Source: Calothrix brevissima NIES-22 | Lineage (GTDB): Bacteria > Cyanobacteriota > Cyanobacteriia > Cyanobacteriales > Nostocaceae | Direction: 5' to 3' | Length of the DNA stretch: 64,000 nt | Assembly: GCF_002367995.1 (NCBI RefSeq) | Contig: NZ_AP018207.1 | Span: 3,595,083 to 3,659,082, forward strand | Made by a program: the position numbers and the translations under genes | Shown here: piece after piece, positions 39,473 to 48,362 of the stretch | Numbering within the stretch: position 1 is the stretch's first letter | Layout of the letters: each line of letters opens with the position of its first letter | Notes under the pieces: generated by a model | The model's input: only the letters and a program-made list of their open reading frames with translations | The model's database searches: none | Told to the model about the DNA's origin: nothing

Positions 39473-40158
39473 CCGACACTTTCACCCATTTGTTGCAAAA
39501 TTTAATGCAGCAAGTGGGTATTTCCAGTTTTAAAGCGCTGAGTCGTGCTGCGGGTGTTTCTGAGCGGCAAATTTTGCGCTTGCGACAGGGTAAGGTGGCG
39601 CAAATGCGCGTAGATATACTATTAAAGATGTCGCAAGTTTTACAAGTTAGCTTGGATGAATTAGTAGTAAGGTTTTCTAGATTGGCTCCTGATGGTGTTG
39701 TAAATCAGGATAATCAGGAAAGAAAGCGGCATTCTGTACCAAGCAATACTGAGCAAGAATTATTACAAAAAATTTCTGAGTTAAAAAATGAATATGAGCG
39801 ATCGCAGCTGGCGCTACAACAGCAGAGAGAGACGTTGCTCCAAGAGTTTCAACAGCAGAGTTTACAACATTTAGAATCATTGTTATTGCAATGGCCGACA
39901 GCAGCGCACAAAGCCGCAGAAAATCCCCAGCTAGCAGCGATTAAAATAGTACCTTTGGTGCAAAAGCCTTTAGACAAGCTTTTACAGCAGTGGGGAATAG
40001 AAGAGATCGCATCTGTGGGAGCAGAATTACCTTACGATCCTCAATTTCATCAATCGATGGAGGGAAATCTCCAACCAGGTGAGAGGGTAAAGGTGCGCTA
40101 TATCGGTTATCGCCAAGGAGACAGGCTACTTTATCGTGCTAAAGTGAGTCCTGTTTAA
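39466..40158 (+). CDS. HTH-GrpE fusion protein
   Basis: 230 residues. Residues about 5-70 are a Cro/C1-type helix-turn-helix (FKALSRAAGVSERQILRLRQGK). Residues 90-160 are a coiled coil. The C-terminal 45 residues (YDPQFHQSMEGNLQPGERVKVRYIGYRQGDRLLYRAKVSPV region) match the beta-domain of GrpE, the DnaK nucleotide-exchange factor. It may link a Hsp70 chaperone to transcription control. The start ATG lies at the end of a CCAATGAC tandem repeat; no Shine-Dalgarno is seen. Confidence 0.75.
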   Translation: MTTDTFTHLLQNLMQQVGISSFKALSRAAGVSERQILRLRQGKVAQMRVDILLKMSQVLQVSLDELVVRFSRLAPDGVVNQDNQERKRHSVPSNTEQELLQKISELKNEYERSQLALQQQRETLLQEFQQQSLQHLESLLLQWPTAAHKAAENPQLAAIKIVPLVQKPLDKLLQQWGIEEIASVGAELPYDPQFHQSMEGNLQPGERVKVRYIGYRQGDRLLYRAKVSPV

Positions 40159-40625
40159 ATCAAGTTCTATCAAAAGTGTGAAATAATTCCTAAGATTGGG
40201 GAAGTCTGAGAATTAGAGGCTTTTTCTGGAATTAGTGCTGCTTATTTTGTTGATCTTCTATGGGAGTTGACAAATCATCCTTCTAAGTAAATCTATGGGA
40301 GGATGTAGCTAAAGCTAAAGGCAGATTTGATGATTGAGGGGTTAGCACAAAGTTTAGTTTAAAGTTACTAATTTTAGTCCTAACTGCTAGCTGACTCACT
40401 CCAGATTGCTCTTTAGATGAAGGAAAACTGATGAATTAGTTAAGAATCGGTAATTATAGATTCAGATTTTATTGAGATCGAGCGTTCATAATTTACAATA
40501 CATCATTGAGTATTAGTGATTTATGAACTTCTCTAGCTTGGGAGTTTATTAAATAAAATATGTGTGATATATAATACTAAAATTCAACGAAGTATAAGCT
40601 TTTTTAGAAAATCAGGATAAAAATC
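40159..40625. other. intergenic, nothing recognised
   Basis: 467 bp, AT-rich, upstream of the STAS gene. No hairpin, repeat or RNA gene is convincing. Confidence 0.4.
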
Positions 40626-40955
40626 ATGACACAATCAGAAGTACAAATTATTAAGCTCAAAGGAATTATCAATTCAGCAACATCTCAAGATTTGCGTCAA
40701 CGATTGAATGAATTAATCGAAAAAGGCGCAAAAATTGTGTTAGTTGATTTTCAAGATGTAACTTTTATGGATAGTTCTGGTTTGGGAGCTTTAGTGTTAG
40801 CTTTCAAAACCTTGAGAGCCGCAAATAGACAACTTGTACTTTGTTCTATTAACGAACAAGTGAGAATCTTATTTGAATTAACTAGTATGGATAAAGTATT
40901 TGATATATTTGCCAGTCAAGATGAATTTCATCAAGCTGTACTTTCCAGAACTTAA
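40626..40955 (+). CDS. STAS-domain anti-sigma factor antagonist
   Basis: 109 residues of the SpoIIAA/RsbV type, with phosphorylatable Ser in TFMDSSGLGALVLAF (Ser50/51). In partner-switching systems, dephosphorylated STAS protein binds an anti-sigma kinase. Its stop codon directly abuts the stop of the convergent PP2C phosphatase, the expected enzyme for its dephosphorylation. Confidence 0.9.
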   Translation: MTQSEVQIIKLKGIINSATSQDLRQRLNELIEKGAKIVLVDFQDVTFMDSSGLGALVLAFKTLRAANRQLVLCSINEQVRILFELTSMDKVFDIFASQDEFHQAVLSRT

Positions 40956-42092
40956 TTAATCAAATTGAATTTCAATAATTGATAAATCATCTTCAAAAGT
41001 CTCTTGAGAATGCAAAGCCATTAAGTAATTCAAGACTTGTTCTAGATGAGGTTCAATGTTATGCCTTAAGCTACTTAGTAGCTGAATAAATCCATCTAAA
41101 CTCCAAAGTTTACCATCTATTTTGGTGATTTCATAAGCACCATCACTAAAAATATACAGAGTGCTACCTGTTTTAATTTCGCACAAATTATCAATATATT
41201 GTGCTTCAGGAAACATGCCAATTGGCATACCTGGAGTTCTCAAAAGTTCAACGTCAATGTGATTTGACTGTTCGCCAGATAATAAGATTGCTGGTGGATG
41301 TCCGGCGCTAGCATAAATTAGTTGACGCTTAACTTTATTATATACGCCATACCAAATAGTAAAGTATTTGTCATTTTGATAACTAATTTGAAAAGTATCA
41401 TTTAATGCTTTGAGAACATGGCTAGGTTGATAGTAATTTAAATTAGCAATGGAGTGCGATCGCAAAAAATTTAACACAGAAATAGAAGGGAGAGTTGCTT
41501 TTAGTCCATGTCCTGCGGTATCTAGTAGGTAAATTACTAAACAATCATTATCTAGCCAGTAGAAATCAAAACAATCGCCACCAAGTTGACGGGAGGGAAG
41601 AAAGCGGTAATTGATGCGCAGAGGTTCGGTAATGGGAAGCGGTAAAAGCGATCGCACATAGTCTGCGGCTTCGGCTAGTTCTGCTTCCAAAAGTTGCTTT
41701 TGGGTTTGTAAATCCCGGCTCAAGATATGTAACCGCAATCCGGCTCTAACTCTTGCTTGTAATTCGTTTTGTTCAATGGGTTTAGAGATAAAATCATCAG
41801 CACCAGCATCTAAACCCCTGACGCGATCGGCGACGGAATCTAAAGAAGTTAATACAATAAAAAATATTGTCGATAATTTGGGATCTGTTTTAATTTTTTG
41901 ACAGACTTCCAAACCATCTAAACCAGGCATAATCCAATCACAAATAATCAGCGCCGGATTAAAAGCAAGTACTTTTTTAATACCTTCTTCTCCATTAGTC
42001 GCTGTAATTACTTGATACCCCTGTTTTTCTAAAATGCGTTTTAATAAGATTAGAATTGAATTATCATCGTCAATTACGAGAATCTTAAACAT
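40956..42092 (-). CDS. response regulator with SpoIIE/RsbU-type PP2C phosphatase output
   Basis: 378 residues: a receiver domain (1-125) with Asp52 (LIICDWIMPG), a helical linker (125-165), then a PPM/SpoIIE phosphatase (165-378) with metal-site motifs GGDCFDFYWL, LDTAGHGLKA, SAGHPPAILL and FSDGAYEI. A phosphorelay would control dephosphorylation of a STAS protein, most simply the one encoded tail to tail next door. No anti-sigma kinase is nearby. Confidence 0.92.
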   Translation of the reverse strand: MFKILVIDDDNSILILLKRILEKQGYQVITATNGEEGIKKVLAFNPALIICDWIMPGLDGLEVCQKIKTDPKLSTIFFIVLTSLDSVADRVRGLDAGADDFISKPIEQNELQARVRAGLRLHILSRDLQTQKQLLEAELAEAADYVRSLLPLPITEPLRINYRFLPSRQLGGDCFDFYWLDNDCLVIYLLDTAGHGLKATLPSISVLNFLRSHSIANLNYYQPSHVLKALNDTFQISYQNDKYFTIWYGVYNKVKRQLIYASAGHPPAILLSGEQSNHIDVELLRTPGMPIGMFPEAQYIDNLCEIKTGSTLYIFSDGAYEITKIDGKLWSLDGFIQLLSSLRHNIEPHLEQVLNYLMALHSQETFEDDLSIIEIQFD

Positions 42093-42184
42093 AAAAATGT
42101 AATATATAAAAATGGTTCATCTTTTTCTATAAATAGGTGAAGTAACTGCTATATAGCAATCCTAAATCATTCACAAACACATAT

Positions 42185-42257
42185 CTCCCTTGTCTCCCTT
42201 GTCTCTCTTGTCTCCCTTGTCTCCCTTGTCTCCCTTGTCCCCCTTGTCCCTTTTGTT
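42185..42257. repeat. CTCCCTTGT nonamer array, about 8 copies
   Basis: The complement of the GGACAAGGA family, uninterrupted from 42185 to about 42255. It is preceded by TATAGCAATCCTAAATCATT, which also occurs near 18566. Confidence 0.88.
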
Positions 42258-42373
42258 CGCATATCAAATAAGATTGCTATATATAACTAATGGGTTAGTA
42301 AGTTTGCGCCAGCAATCCTACTAACCCATTTCTGATGTCTAGACTTAATTTCTCTGTCATATCCAGAGATGAA

Positions 42374-43141
42374 TTATGGCGGTGAAAGAGGATTCAGCCA
42401 CAAGAGCATAGCATTTTTTAGTTGGTTTAAGTCACGATATGCTTCTTGTTTAAACCATTGTCCTAAGGCATCAAAAGGCGTAAAAGATGCTCCTGTTTGC
42501 CATTTGATATCTTGTCCTAATGGTGTAGTATGAGTTCCTGGTAGAGTTTGTACTGTCACCATTTCTGGAAAGCGTTCTTGTAAAATTTGGCTTAAAGCTT
42601 TAGATTGGTCAAGGGTATCATTGCTAAATTTAATTAATAAATTGCGCCGGATATTGTAGCTTTCTTTTACTAGCTTATTAGTTTCCAGGGGCGTGGGGGT
42701 AAACTCAATTGCTAAAGCTGAGTTTAACTGCTCTACTAAGGGGATAGCATCTTTAGCGGCGTAGTTGTTAAAAGAAATGAGAATATTACCTGCACGTTCT
42801 ACATTAAAGACACTACCAGTTAGCAGGTGAAGTTTACAACCCATGCTATGTCCAATTCCGTAAATGGGAAGGTAGGCTTTACGTAATGCTGAAGAATCTT
42901 GGAGACGTTCGAGAGTGCGCTCAAAATTTAGTACTACAGATTTAGCGATCGCGATATGATCTAGGGTATTAACAAAAGGTGTGGCAATAATTACATATCC
43001 TTTAGCAGCTAATTGTTCTAGTAACCAACGGTAAGTAAGATGGGGTGCAGTTGCGACAAAAGCACCTCCTAAAAAATGGATGATACCAATAGGATTTCGG
43101 GGAATCAGCACCCAGTTACCTCGAATGTCTTTCCATTCCAT
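42374..43141 (-). CDS. DUF1350 alpha/beta-hydrolase-like protein
   Basis: 255 residues. IHFLGGAFVATAPHLTYRWL, YVIIATPFVNTLDH and the nucleophile elbow IYGIGHSMGCKLHLL (Ser) place it in DUF1350, an alpha/beta hydrolase family of cyanobacteria and plastids. Substrate unknown. The ATG at 43141 (MEWKDIRGNWVLIP) is preferred to the longer start at 43168. Directly downstream of the MurG-like gene, separated by a heptamer array. Confidence 0.8.
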   Translation of the reverse strand: MEWKDIRGNWVLIPRNPIGIIHFLGGAFVATAPHLTYRWLLEQLAAKGYVIIATPFVNTLDHIAIAKSVVLNFERTLERLQDSSALRKAYLPIYGIGHSMGCKLHLLTGSVFNVERAGNILISFNNYAAKDAIPLVEQLNSALAIEFTPTPLETNKLVKESYNIRRNLLIKFSNDTLDQSKALSQILQERFPEMVTVQTLPGTHTTPLGQDIKWQTGASFTPFDALGQWFKQEAYRDLNQLKNAMLLWLNPLSPP

Positions 43142-43220
43142 GCGGATAGGCGATCGCTCAATTAACATATCTTTATGTTAAAGCAGCGATCGCAGTGCGG
43201 GAAGAATTTACCTTAAAGTT

Positions 43221-43312
43221 GTTGACTGTTGACTGTTGACTGTTGACTGTTGACTGTTGACTGTTGACTGTTGACTGTTGACTGTTGACTGTTGACTGTT
43301 GACTGTTGACTA
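43221..43312. repeat. GTTGACT heptamer array, about 13 copies
   Basis: A perfect 7-bp tandem repeat of about 92 bp between the DUF1350 gene start and the MurG-like gene stop. It would sit in the 5' leader of the DUF1350 gene, where copy number could alter expression. Confidence 0.92.
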
Positions 43313-43321
43313 GGAATTACT

Positions 43322-44341
43322 CTATTTGGTTTGCTCAATCCGATCTACAGCTTGTACAGCACCATTAATATAAAAAGGCACAGATGAATTTTTGACTGAC
43401 CTTGCTTGCTTTAAAATAAAATCAACAGTCTGTTTGATATGTAATAGCTGATTATCAAATTGCATATTCTCAATGTTGTGTATGCAATAACTGTTACAAG
43501 CTCTTTTGTCTTGGCGATCGTATAATCGCTCTAAGGCTAAGGCGACTAAAGGTACACCCACAGCAGCGCATTCATAAACTGTATTATAACCTCCACCACC
43601 AATGACAACATCAGCTGCGGCTAAACATTCAATTCCTGGATGGTGGGATATCCAAAGATTTTCTGGACATTCTTGGGGACAATTAGCAGCTAAAATTCTA
43701 ACTGCGCAATCGGGGAAGTTTTTTTGTAGGTGTAGAGCTAATTTACCAAATAAAGCTAACTCTGATGTTTTTCCAGAAGCGCAAACAACAATAGTTTTGA
43801 CAGATTTATCTACTTTGAGAATATGCGATCGCGTCGTCACTCTATCTGGTAATTCCCAAGAGTTACGAATTAACCAAGGTTCTGTATGTTCAACTATGGG
43901 TAAATCGCAAAATGCTAAATCTTTACCTTCACCGGGGACAATAACTTTATCAAAGTTGTCAATAACAAAATTCCGTAAGTTTTTAGCTGCTACATAGCGT
44001 GAGTTAATATCCCGATGAATCAAAATTCGGGGTATATGATTCAACTGGGGTAAGATATCTACTAACTCACCCCCTAATCCTCTGGGGAAGGTATCAATAA
44101 TTAAGCGATCGTAGGCGGTGTTATACAGTATTTCTCTAACTTGTAAACAAGTCTGAGAAGCACCTATGTTATCAGGAATTAGATAGATAAAACAGCCTTC
44201 ATCATCTATTTGCTTTGCATAGGGACTATTAGTAATAATTTTGACATTTATGCGATTTGTCGCTATTCGTCCCAATGATAAAGCACGATTTAGATGTCCC
44301 CAACCGCCACCCAAAGCGTAAATCAGCCAAGTCTCCGTCAA
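43322..44341 (-). CDS. MurG/UDP-glycosyltransferase-like GT-B protein
   Basis: 339 residues. N-terminal IYALGGGWGHLNRALSLG is a GT28-type glycine loop. The C-terminal donor site has CLAAADVVIGGGGYNTVYECAAVGVPLVALAL, as in MurG and glycolipid transferases. True MurG is longer and starts differently, so this is a relative with unknown acceptor. The only reasonable start is TTG at 44341, just before the glycine loop. Confidence 0.75.
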   Translation of the reverse strand: MTETWLIYALGGGWGHLNRALSLGRIATNRINVKIITNSPYAKQIDDEGCFIYLIPDNIGASQTCLQVREILYNTAYDRLIIDTFPRGLGGELVDILPQLNHIPRILIHRDINSRYVAAKNLRNFVIDNFDKVIVPGEGKDLAFCDLPIVEHTEPWLIRNSWELPDRVTTRSHILKVDKSVKTIVVCASGKTSELALFGKLALHLQKNFPDCAVRILAANCPQECPENLWISHHPGIECLAAADVVIGGGGYNTVYECAAVGVPLVALALERLYDRQDKRACNSYCIHNIENMQFDNQLLHIKQTVDFILKQARSVKNSSVPFYINGAVQAVDRIEQTK

Positions 44342-44733
44342 GATTAAGTTACCTTGTTATCGCTAAAAATCAAGATAAAAAATGATCGACATTGCAGAAA
44401 TGTAAAATGAATAAAATTCATTTCATCAACCAGCAATATCAATTTTCATACCAAGTCACAACTAGCGGTACAGGATCTACCTTTAAATATTTAATCCAGG
44501 TATATTATGTATGTCACTAACTTGACTTTAAGTTCTAAAATATAGACTTCAGATTATAGTCGATGACTTTTTTGTTGAGTAGATGCAATAGCTAAAAGCA
44601 GATAAATACAGATAAATACATATAAAACCAGATAAATAGCTATTTCCAGACAAATTTTAGTTTATAGAAAGATATAGAACAATAATCAACAACTATTGAC
44701 TATTGACTATTGACCATTGACCATTGACAAATT
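44342..44733. other. intergenic with CAGATAAATA and ATTGACC repeats
   Basis: 392 bp. CAGATAAATA occurs several times (44597-44640), and ACTATTG/ACCATTG heptamers at about 44690-44728. No gene or terminator recognised. Confidence 0.5.
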
Positions 44734-45342
44734 TCAACTTGCTCCCATATCGCTTTCAAAATCAGCATCTTGCTCTGTTTCTAAACTTATAGCATCCGCT
44801 TCTGTAAAGTCTACATCACCAGTTTCCGGATCATAAGAATAGCGATCGCGGTCTTCATAGTAATCTCTACCCCAACCGGAGCGATAATTACCATATTCGG
44901 AGTAATAGGCGTAGTCATCTGAGTAAGTTTGGTTACAATCAGGACAGCCTGTGCTATCAGTACGACCACAGCGACGCTTAAATAGAAAGCCTACCATGCG
45001 ATCGCACTCCCAAACTGACGCAGTAAAGTTTACCAAGATTTCACAAGCACCAATGGAAATGCGATCGCCATTTTTTAGAATACCACCATTCACCTGTATG
45101 CCATTAATTTTGATGCCATTGGTGGTATTTTGGTCAGTAATTACTAATTCTTGATTTTGCCAATCAATTAAAGCATGGTAATCTGCTATTAAGTCATCTT
45201 CAATAGCAATTCTTGAAACTCTTTGTTCATTGATTTGTTGTGGCATTTCTGAAAATGTTCTGCCAATAGCTACTGGAGTTTCTAATAATGGTTCTCGTTG
45301 TTCTTCGCTATTGGGATCTAGCCAAGTTAACTGAATTTGCAA
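44734..45342 (-). CDS. FHA-domain protein with Cys cluster and Tyr-rich tail
   Basis: 202 residues. Residues about 20-110 form an FHA phosphothreonine-binding domain (VAIGRTFSEM, DYHALI, NTTNGIKINGIQVNG). Then comes RRCGRTDSTGCPDCNQTY, three cysteines resembling half a zinc ribbon, then a Tyr/Asp-rich acidic tail. The TTG start at 45342 is set by AGGAGGT nine bases upstream, which overlaps the end of the lipoprotein gene. Third gene of a tight three-gene operon; it suggests Ser/Thr-kinase signalling, though no kinase is close. Confidence 0.8.
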   Translation of the reverse strand: MQIQLTWLDPNSEEQREPLLETPVAIGRTFSEMPQQINEQRVSRIAIEDDLIADYHALIDWQNQELVITDQNTTNGIKINGIQVNGGILKNGDRISIGACEILVNFTASVWECDRMVGFLFKRRCGRTDSTGCPDCNQTYSDDYAYYSEYGNYRSGWGRDYYEDRDRYSYDPETGDVDFTEADAISLETEQDADFESDMGAS

Positions 45343-45345
45343 AAT

Positions 45346-46044
45346 TTATTTACCTCCTGTTAAATTGACAGCATAAGCTAAACCAGCTTGCTGTTCGCGG
45401 GTGAGAACATCAAAGCCAAAGCAAGTAAATGCAATTGGTGATAATTGAGATTTGGTGGAAAAAATTGTTTTTGATGGTGCTTTAATTAACGAAGTTTTAT
45501 CATTTTTAACTTTTACTTGATAAACCAAATTTTTGTTAGGTGTGACTATCTCAAAACCATTATTACGCGACTGAATCAGATAAACTGCTTTCTTCGCTCC
45601 ATCTTCTAACTTATATTCGCTATCATTCTGCTTTCTCAGAATATATAAATCTTGTTTTTGATTAGCATCTTTCAGCTTCCAAGCACTTTGTTCGCTGACT
45701 ACATAACCTAATACTTTTTCTGATGCATTCTTAATTTTGATTTTACCGGATTTATCAGCTTTAATTCTGGCTAATTCTTGATTTTTAGCATCAACTAATT
45801 TCGCACCGTCTGCTTCTGGCTTCATCGTAAATAATTCTGTACCACCCTCAGTCTTAAATTTAATTTTCTCCTGAGTCGCAGCTACATTAGTAGCCACTGG
45901 TGGAGTTGGAGAACTGCTATTATTACTAATATTACTGTTATTACTATTACTCGCTACTTCATTACCAGACTTAGCACTACCACAGCTAACGATAGTAGTG
46001 ACTAATAATAATGCCAAAAAACTTCTCAAAATTATTATTTTCAT
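45346..46044 (-). CDS. lipoprotein of unknown function
   Basis: 232 residues. Signal peptide with lipobox TIVSCGSAK (Cys about 21), an Asn/Ser-rich linker, then a repetitive beta-rich region with short units (FTMKPEADGAKLVDAKNQEL, LGYVVSEQSAWKLKDANQ) that recall a beta-solenoid or propeller. Family not recognised. It starts 8 bp after the membrane-protein gene and ends 3 bp before the FHA gene. Confidence 0.75.
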   Translation of the reverse strand: MKIIILRSFLALLLVTTIVSCGSAKSGNEVASNSNNSNISNNSSSPTPPVATNVAATQEKIKFKTEGGTELFTMKPEADGAKLVDAKNQELARIKADKSGKIKIKNASEKVLGYVVSEQSAWKLKDANQKQDLYILRKQNDSEYKLEDGAKKAVYLIQSRNNGFEIVTPNKNLVYQVKVKNDKTSLIKAPSKTIFSTKSQLSPIAFTCFGFDVLTREQQAGLAYAVNLTGGK

Positions 46045-46052
46045 AATTTATC

Positions 46053-46955
46053 TTATTTAGAAAGCGCTTTCGCTAAATTTAATACTTGATAAAGACTGAG
46101 AAACATCATTGTAATTGTTTCATATATTTCTTTGCTTTTATCCGCTACTTGTGGAGCCATCCGTACACTTAAATGTACAGCTTTATCTGTCAGCTTGATA
46201 TTCCGCAGATGAGATAAGTAAGGTAGCTTTACCGCATTACTAATTTCATTTTGCAAAATTTTAACTGCTCCATAACGACGTTGGGGATAATTTAGAGTCA
46301 GAACTATATCTAACCCCATATCGGTACTTTTAGTTTTATATTTGCTTTTACCACTGCTACCACGTTTCCAACCATATTGAGTTTTTGTAGCTTCAGTAGC
46401 AGTTAACAAAAACCGAGTTTTATCTACAAACTGTCCTGTTAATTTTAACCATTCATTTTGATATTTATCTATTTTCCAGTCGCGCTTCGTTGGATGAGGT
46501 ACAGTTTCTGCTATATTTTCTTTAATTCTCGTCTTTTTAAAGGATAATTGAATTTCTAATTCGCTAGCTTTATCCATATCTCGCGCTAACATTTCCACAA
46601 GTCGCTGCGTAACTTCATAGCGAGAATTAATAATATTTAACTTCCGCAACTTGAATTTTTTAAACAATTCATAGATGATTGCACATATTAAACCAATAAT
46701 TCCTAAAAACAGCACCAATATTAATAAAGATACGGCTGGAAACTGAGCCATTAATAAAAATAATATAAACCCTAAAACAACGCAGGCAATTATTCCGTAA
46801 AAATAATGTAGCGCCCGTTTAGCATATTTACTCTGCTGTAGTTCTGCTAATTGATCTATACCTGCTATTTCTTGCAAATCAGCAATGATTGTACTAAGAT
46901 CTGCTTTTGCTGTATAAATTTGACTTTGTTTAAACTTAATAAACTCAATCGACAT
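46053..46955 (-). CDS. unknown membrane protein, first gene of the FHA operon
   Basis: 300 residues with two adjacent transmembrane helices (about 50-72 and 75-96) forming a hairpin, a basic stretch (KKFKLRKLN) and a C-terminal soluble domain of about 200 residues (SRYEVTQRLVEMLARDMDKA, DIVLTLNYPQRRYGAVKIL). Family not recognised. The 8-bp spacing to the lipoprotein gene argues for one transcript. Confidence 0.72.
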   Translation of the reverse strand: MSIEFIKFKQSQIYTAKADLSTIIADLQEIAGIDQLAELQQSKYAKRALHYFYGIIACVVLGFILFLLMAQFPAVSLLILVLFLGIIGLICAIIYELFKKFKLRKLNIINSRYEVTQRLVEMLARDMDKASELEIQLSFKKTRIKENIAETVPHPTKRDWKIDKYQNEWLKLTGQFVDKTRFLLTATEATKTQYGWKRGSSGKSKYKTKSTDMGLDIVLTLNYPQRRYGAVKILQNEISNAVKLPYLSHLRNIKLTDKAVHLSVRMAPQVADKSKEIYETITMMFLSLYQVLNLAKALSK

Positions 46956-47171
46956 TTCATCAAAACTCCATTCATTAAATTTAAAATATTTTTATTAAAT
47001 TTATTGACAAAATATATATAAAATTTTACTTTTTTAACGTTGTCCTTTGGATGTAATCAAAAAAAGTAATTTATGTAAACAACTATCATTACTATATATT
47101 AGCAATATATACAATGTGGCTGTCAGTATATCAAACAGAGAATTAAGTGTCAACGAAATTTATATACATTA

Positions 47172-48362
47172 ATGAATAGACAAAAAATTGCTTATATTGC
47201 CTTTGATACAGTTCCCGCGCCTAAAGGTGCAGCTATTCATATCCAAGCTTTTTCTATTGCTTTAGCCACAGCTTTTGAAGATATTCATTTAATCACAGTT
47301 TCTCCTACAGCAACAGGTATAGATGCTCAAGAAATTTATCCACAAGTTAGACAAACTACATTCCCTGCTATCGGAGAGACTTTAATTCATAGAGTTTTAT
47401 ATTTTCGGAATTTACTCATAAGATGGTTAGCAGAAAGGCAATTTGAATCTATACATATACGTTCAATTTACGAAGGATATCCCATTGCTAGGAATAAACA
47501 GAAATATTGCGATCGCCTAATTTTTGAAGTTAACGGTTTACCGTCAATCGAGTTAAAATATCGCTATCCAGCCGTAGCTGAAGATAGAGAACTACTGCAT
47601 AAATTGTATTCTCAAGAGCAAATTTGTCTGGAAGCCGCCGATTTAATTATTACCCCCAGTAATATTACCAGCGAATATCTACAAACTCGTGGTATTTCTG
47701 TAGATAAAATCTGCGTAATTCCCAACGGCGTAGATTTAAAAATATTTACAAATGACCAAGGACAAATGACAAATGACAAACTAGAAATTATCTACTTTGG
47801 TACACTTTCACCTTGGCAAGGTGTAAATCTAGCCGTTGAAGCATTAGCCTTAATTAACCGAGAATTTCCCGCTAATTTAAAAGTTATTGGACAAGCTAGA
47901 GAATATCAAATTAAAGTATTAAAACAGCTAGCCCTAAAACTGGGAGTAGCAGATAAATTAACTATTTTAGAACCAATTTCTCAAACTCAATTGGTGAAAC
48001 ATATTCACACCAGTGATGTAATTTTCGCTCCTTTAATGCCAAGCGATCGCAATTTAGTTCAAGGTTGTTGTCCTTTAAAGATTTTAGAAGGGATGGCTAC
48101 AGGGATACCTGTAATTGCTAGCGATTTACCCGTAGTGAGAGAATTAGGAGAAGACGGAGTACATTTTTTATTAGTTAAGCCAGGTTCCGCCAAATCTCTC
48201 AAAGATGCCGTGTTAAGCTTGCAAAATGAGCCAGAACTAGCAACACAACTAGCGATAAACGCCCGTCAGCGAATTGAGGAGTATTATACTTGGCAAATTG
48301 CTGGCGAGGCTTTGATTAATGCTTATACAGAATTGGGAATCAACCGCGCCATTAAAGTTTGA
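47172..48362 (+). CDS. family 4 glycosyltransferase
   Basis: 396-residue GT-B enzyme: PAPKGAAIHIQAFSIAL N-terminal loop, VIPNGVDLKIF, IIYFGTLSPWQGVNLAVEAL and the EX7E-type KILEGMATGIPVIASDLPVVREL. Sugar and acceptor unknown. Between VDLKIFT and LEIIYFG it carries a short DQGQMTNDK insert encoded by a GACAAATGAC repeat (47755-47780), in frame. Its last 40 bp overlap the 3' end of the convergent glycosyltransferase. Confidence 0.85.
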   Translation: MNRQKIAYIAFDTVPAPKGAAIHIQAFSIALATAFEDIHLITVSPTATGIDAQEIYPQVRQTTFPAIGETLIHRVLYFRNLLIRWLAERQFESIHIRSIYEGYPIARNKQKYCDRLIFEVNGLPSIELKYRYPAVAEDRELLHKLYSQEQICLEAADLIITPSNITSEYLQTRGISVDKICVIPNGVDLKIFTNDQGQMTNDKLEIIYFGTLSPWQGVNLAVEALALINREFPANLKVIGQAREYQIKVLKQLALKLGVADKLTILEPISQTQLVKHIHTSDVIFAPLMPSDRNLVQGCCPLKILEGMATGIPVIASDLPVVRELGEDGVHFLLVKPGSAKSLKDAVLSLQNEPELATQLAINARQRIEEYYTWQIAGEALINAYTELGINRAIKV

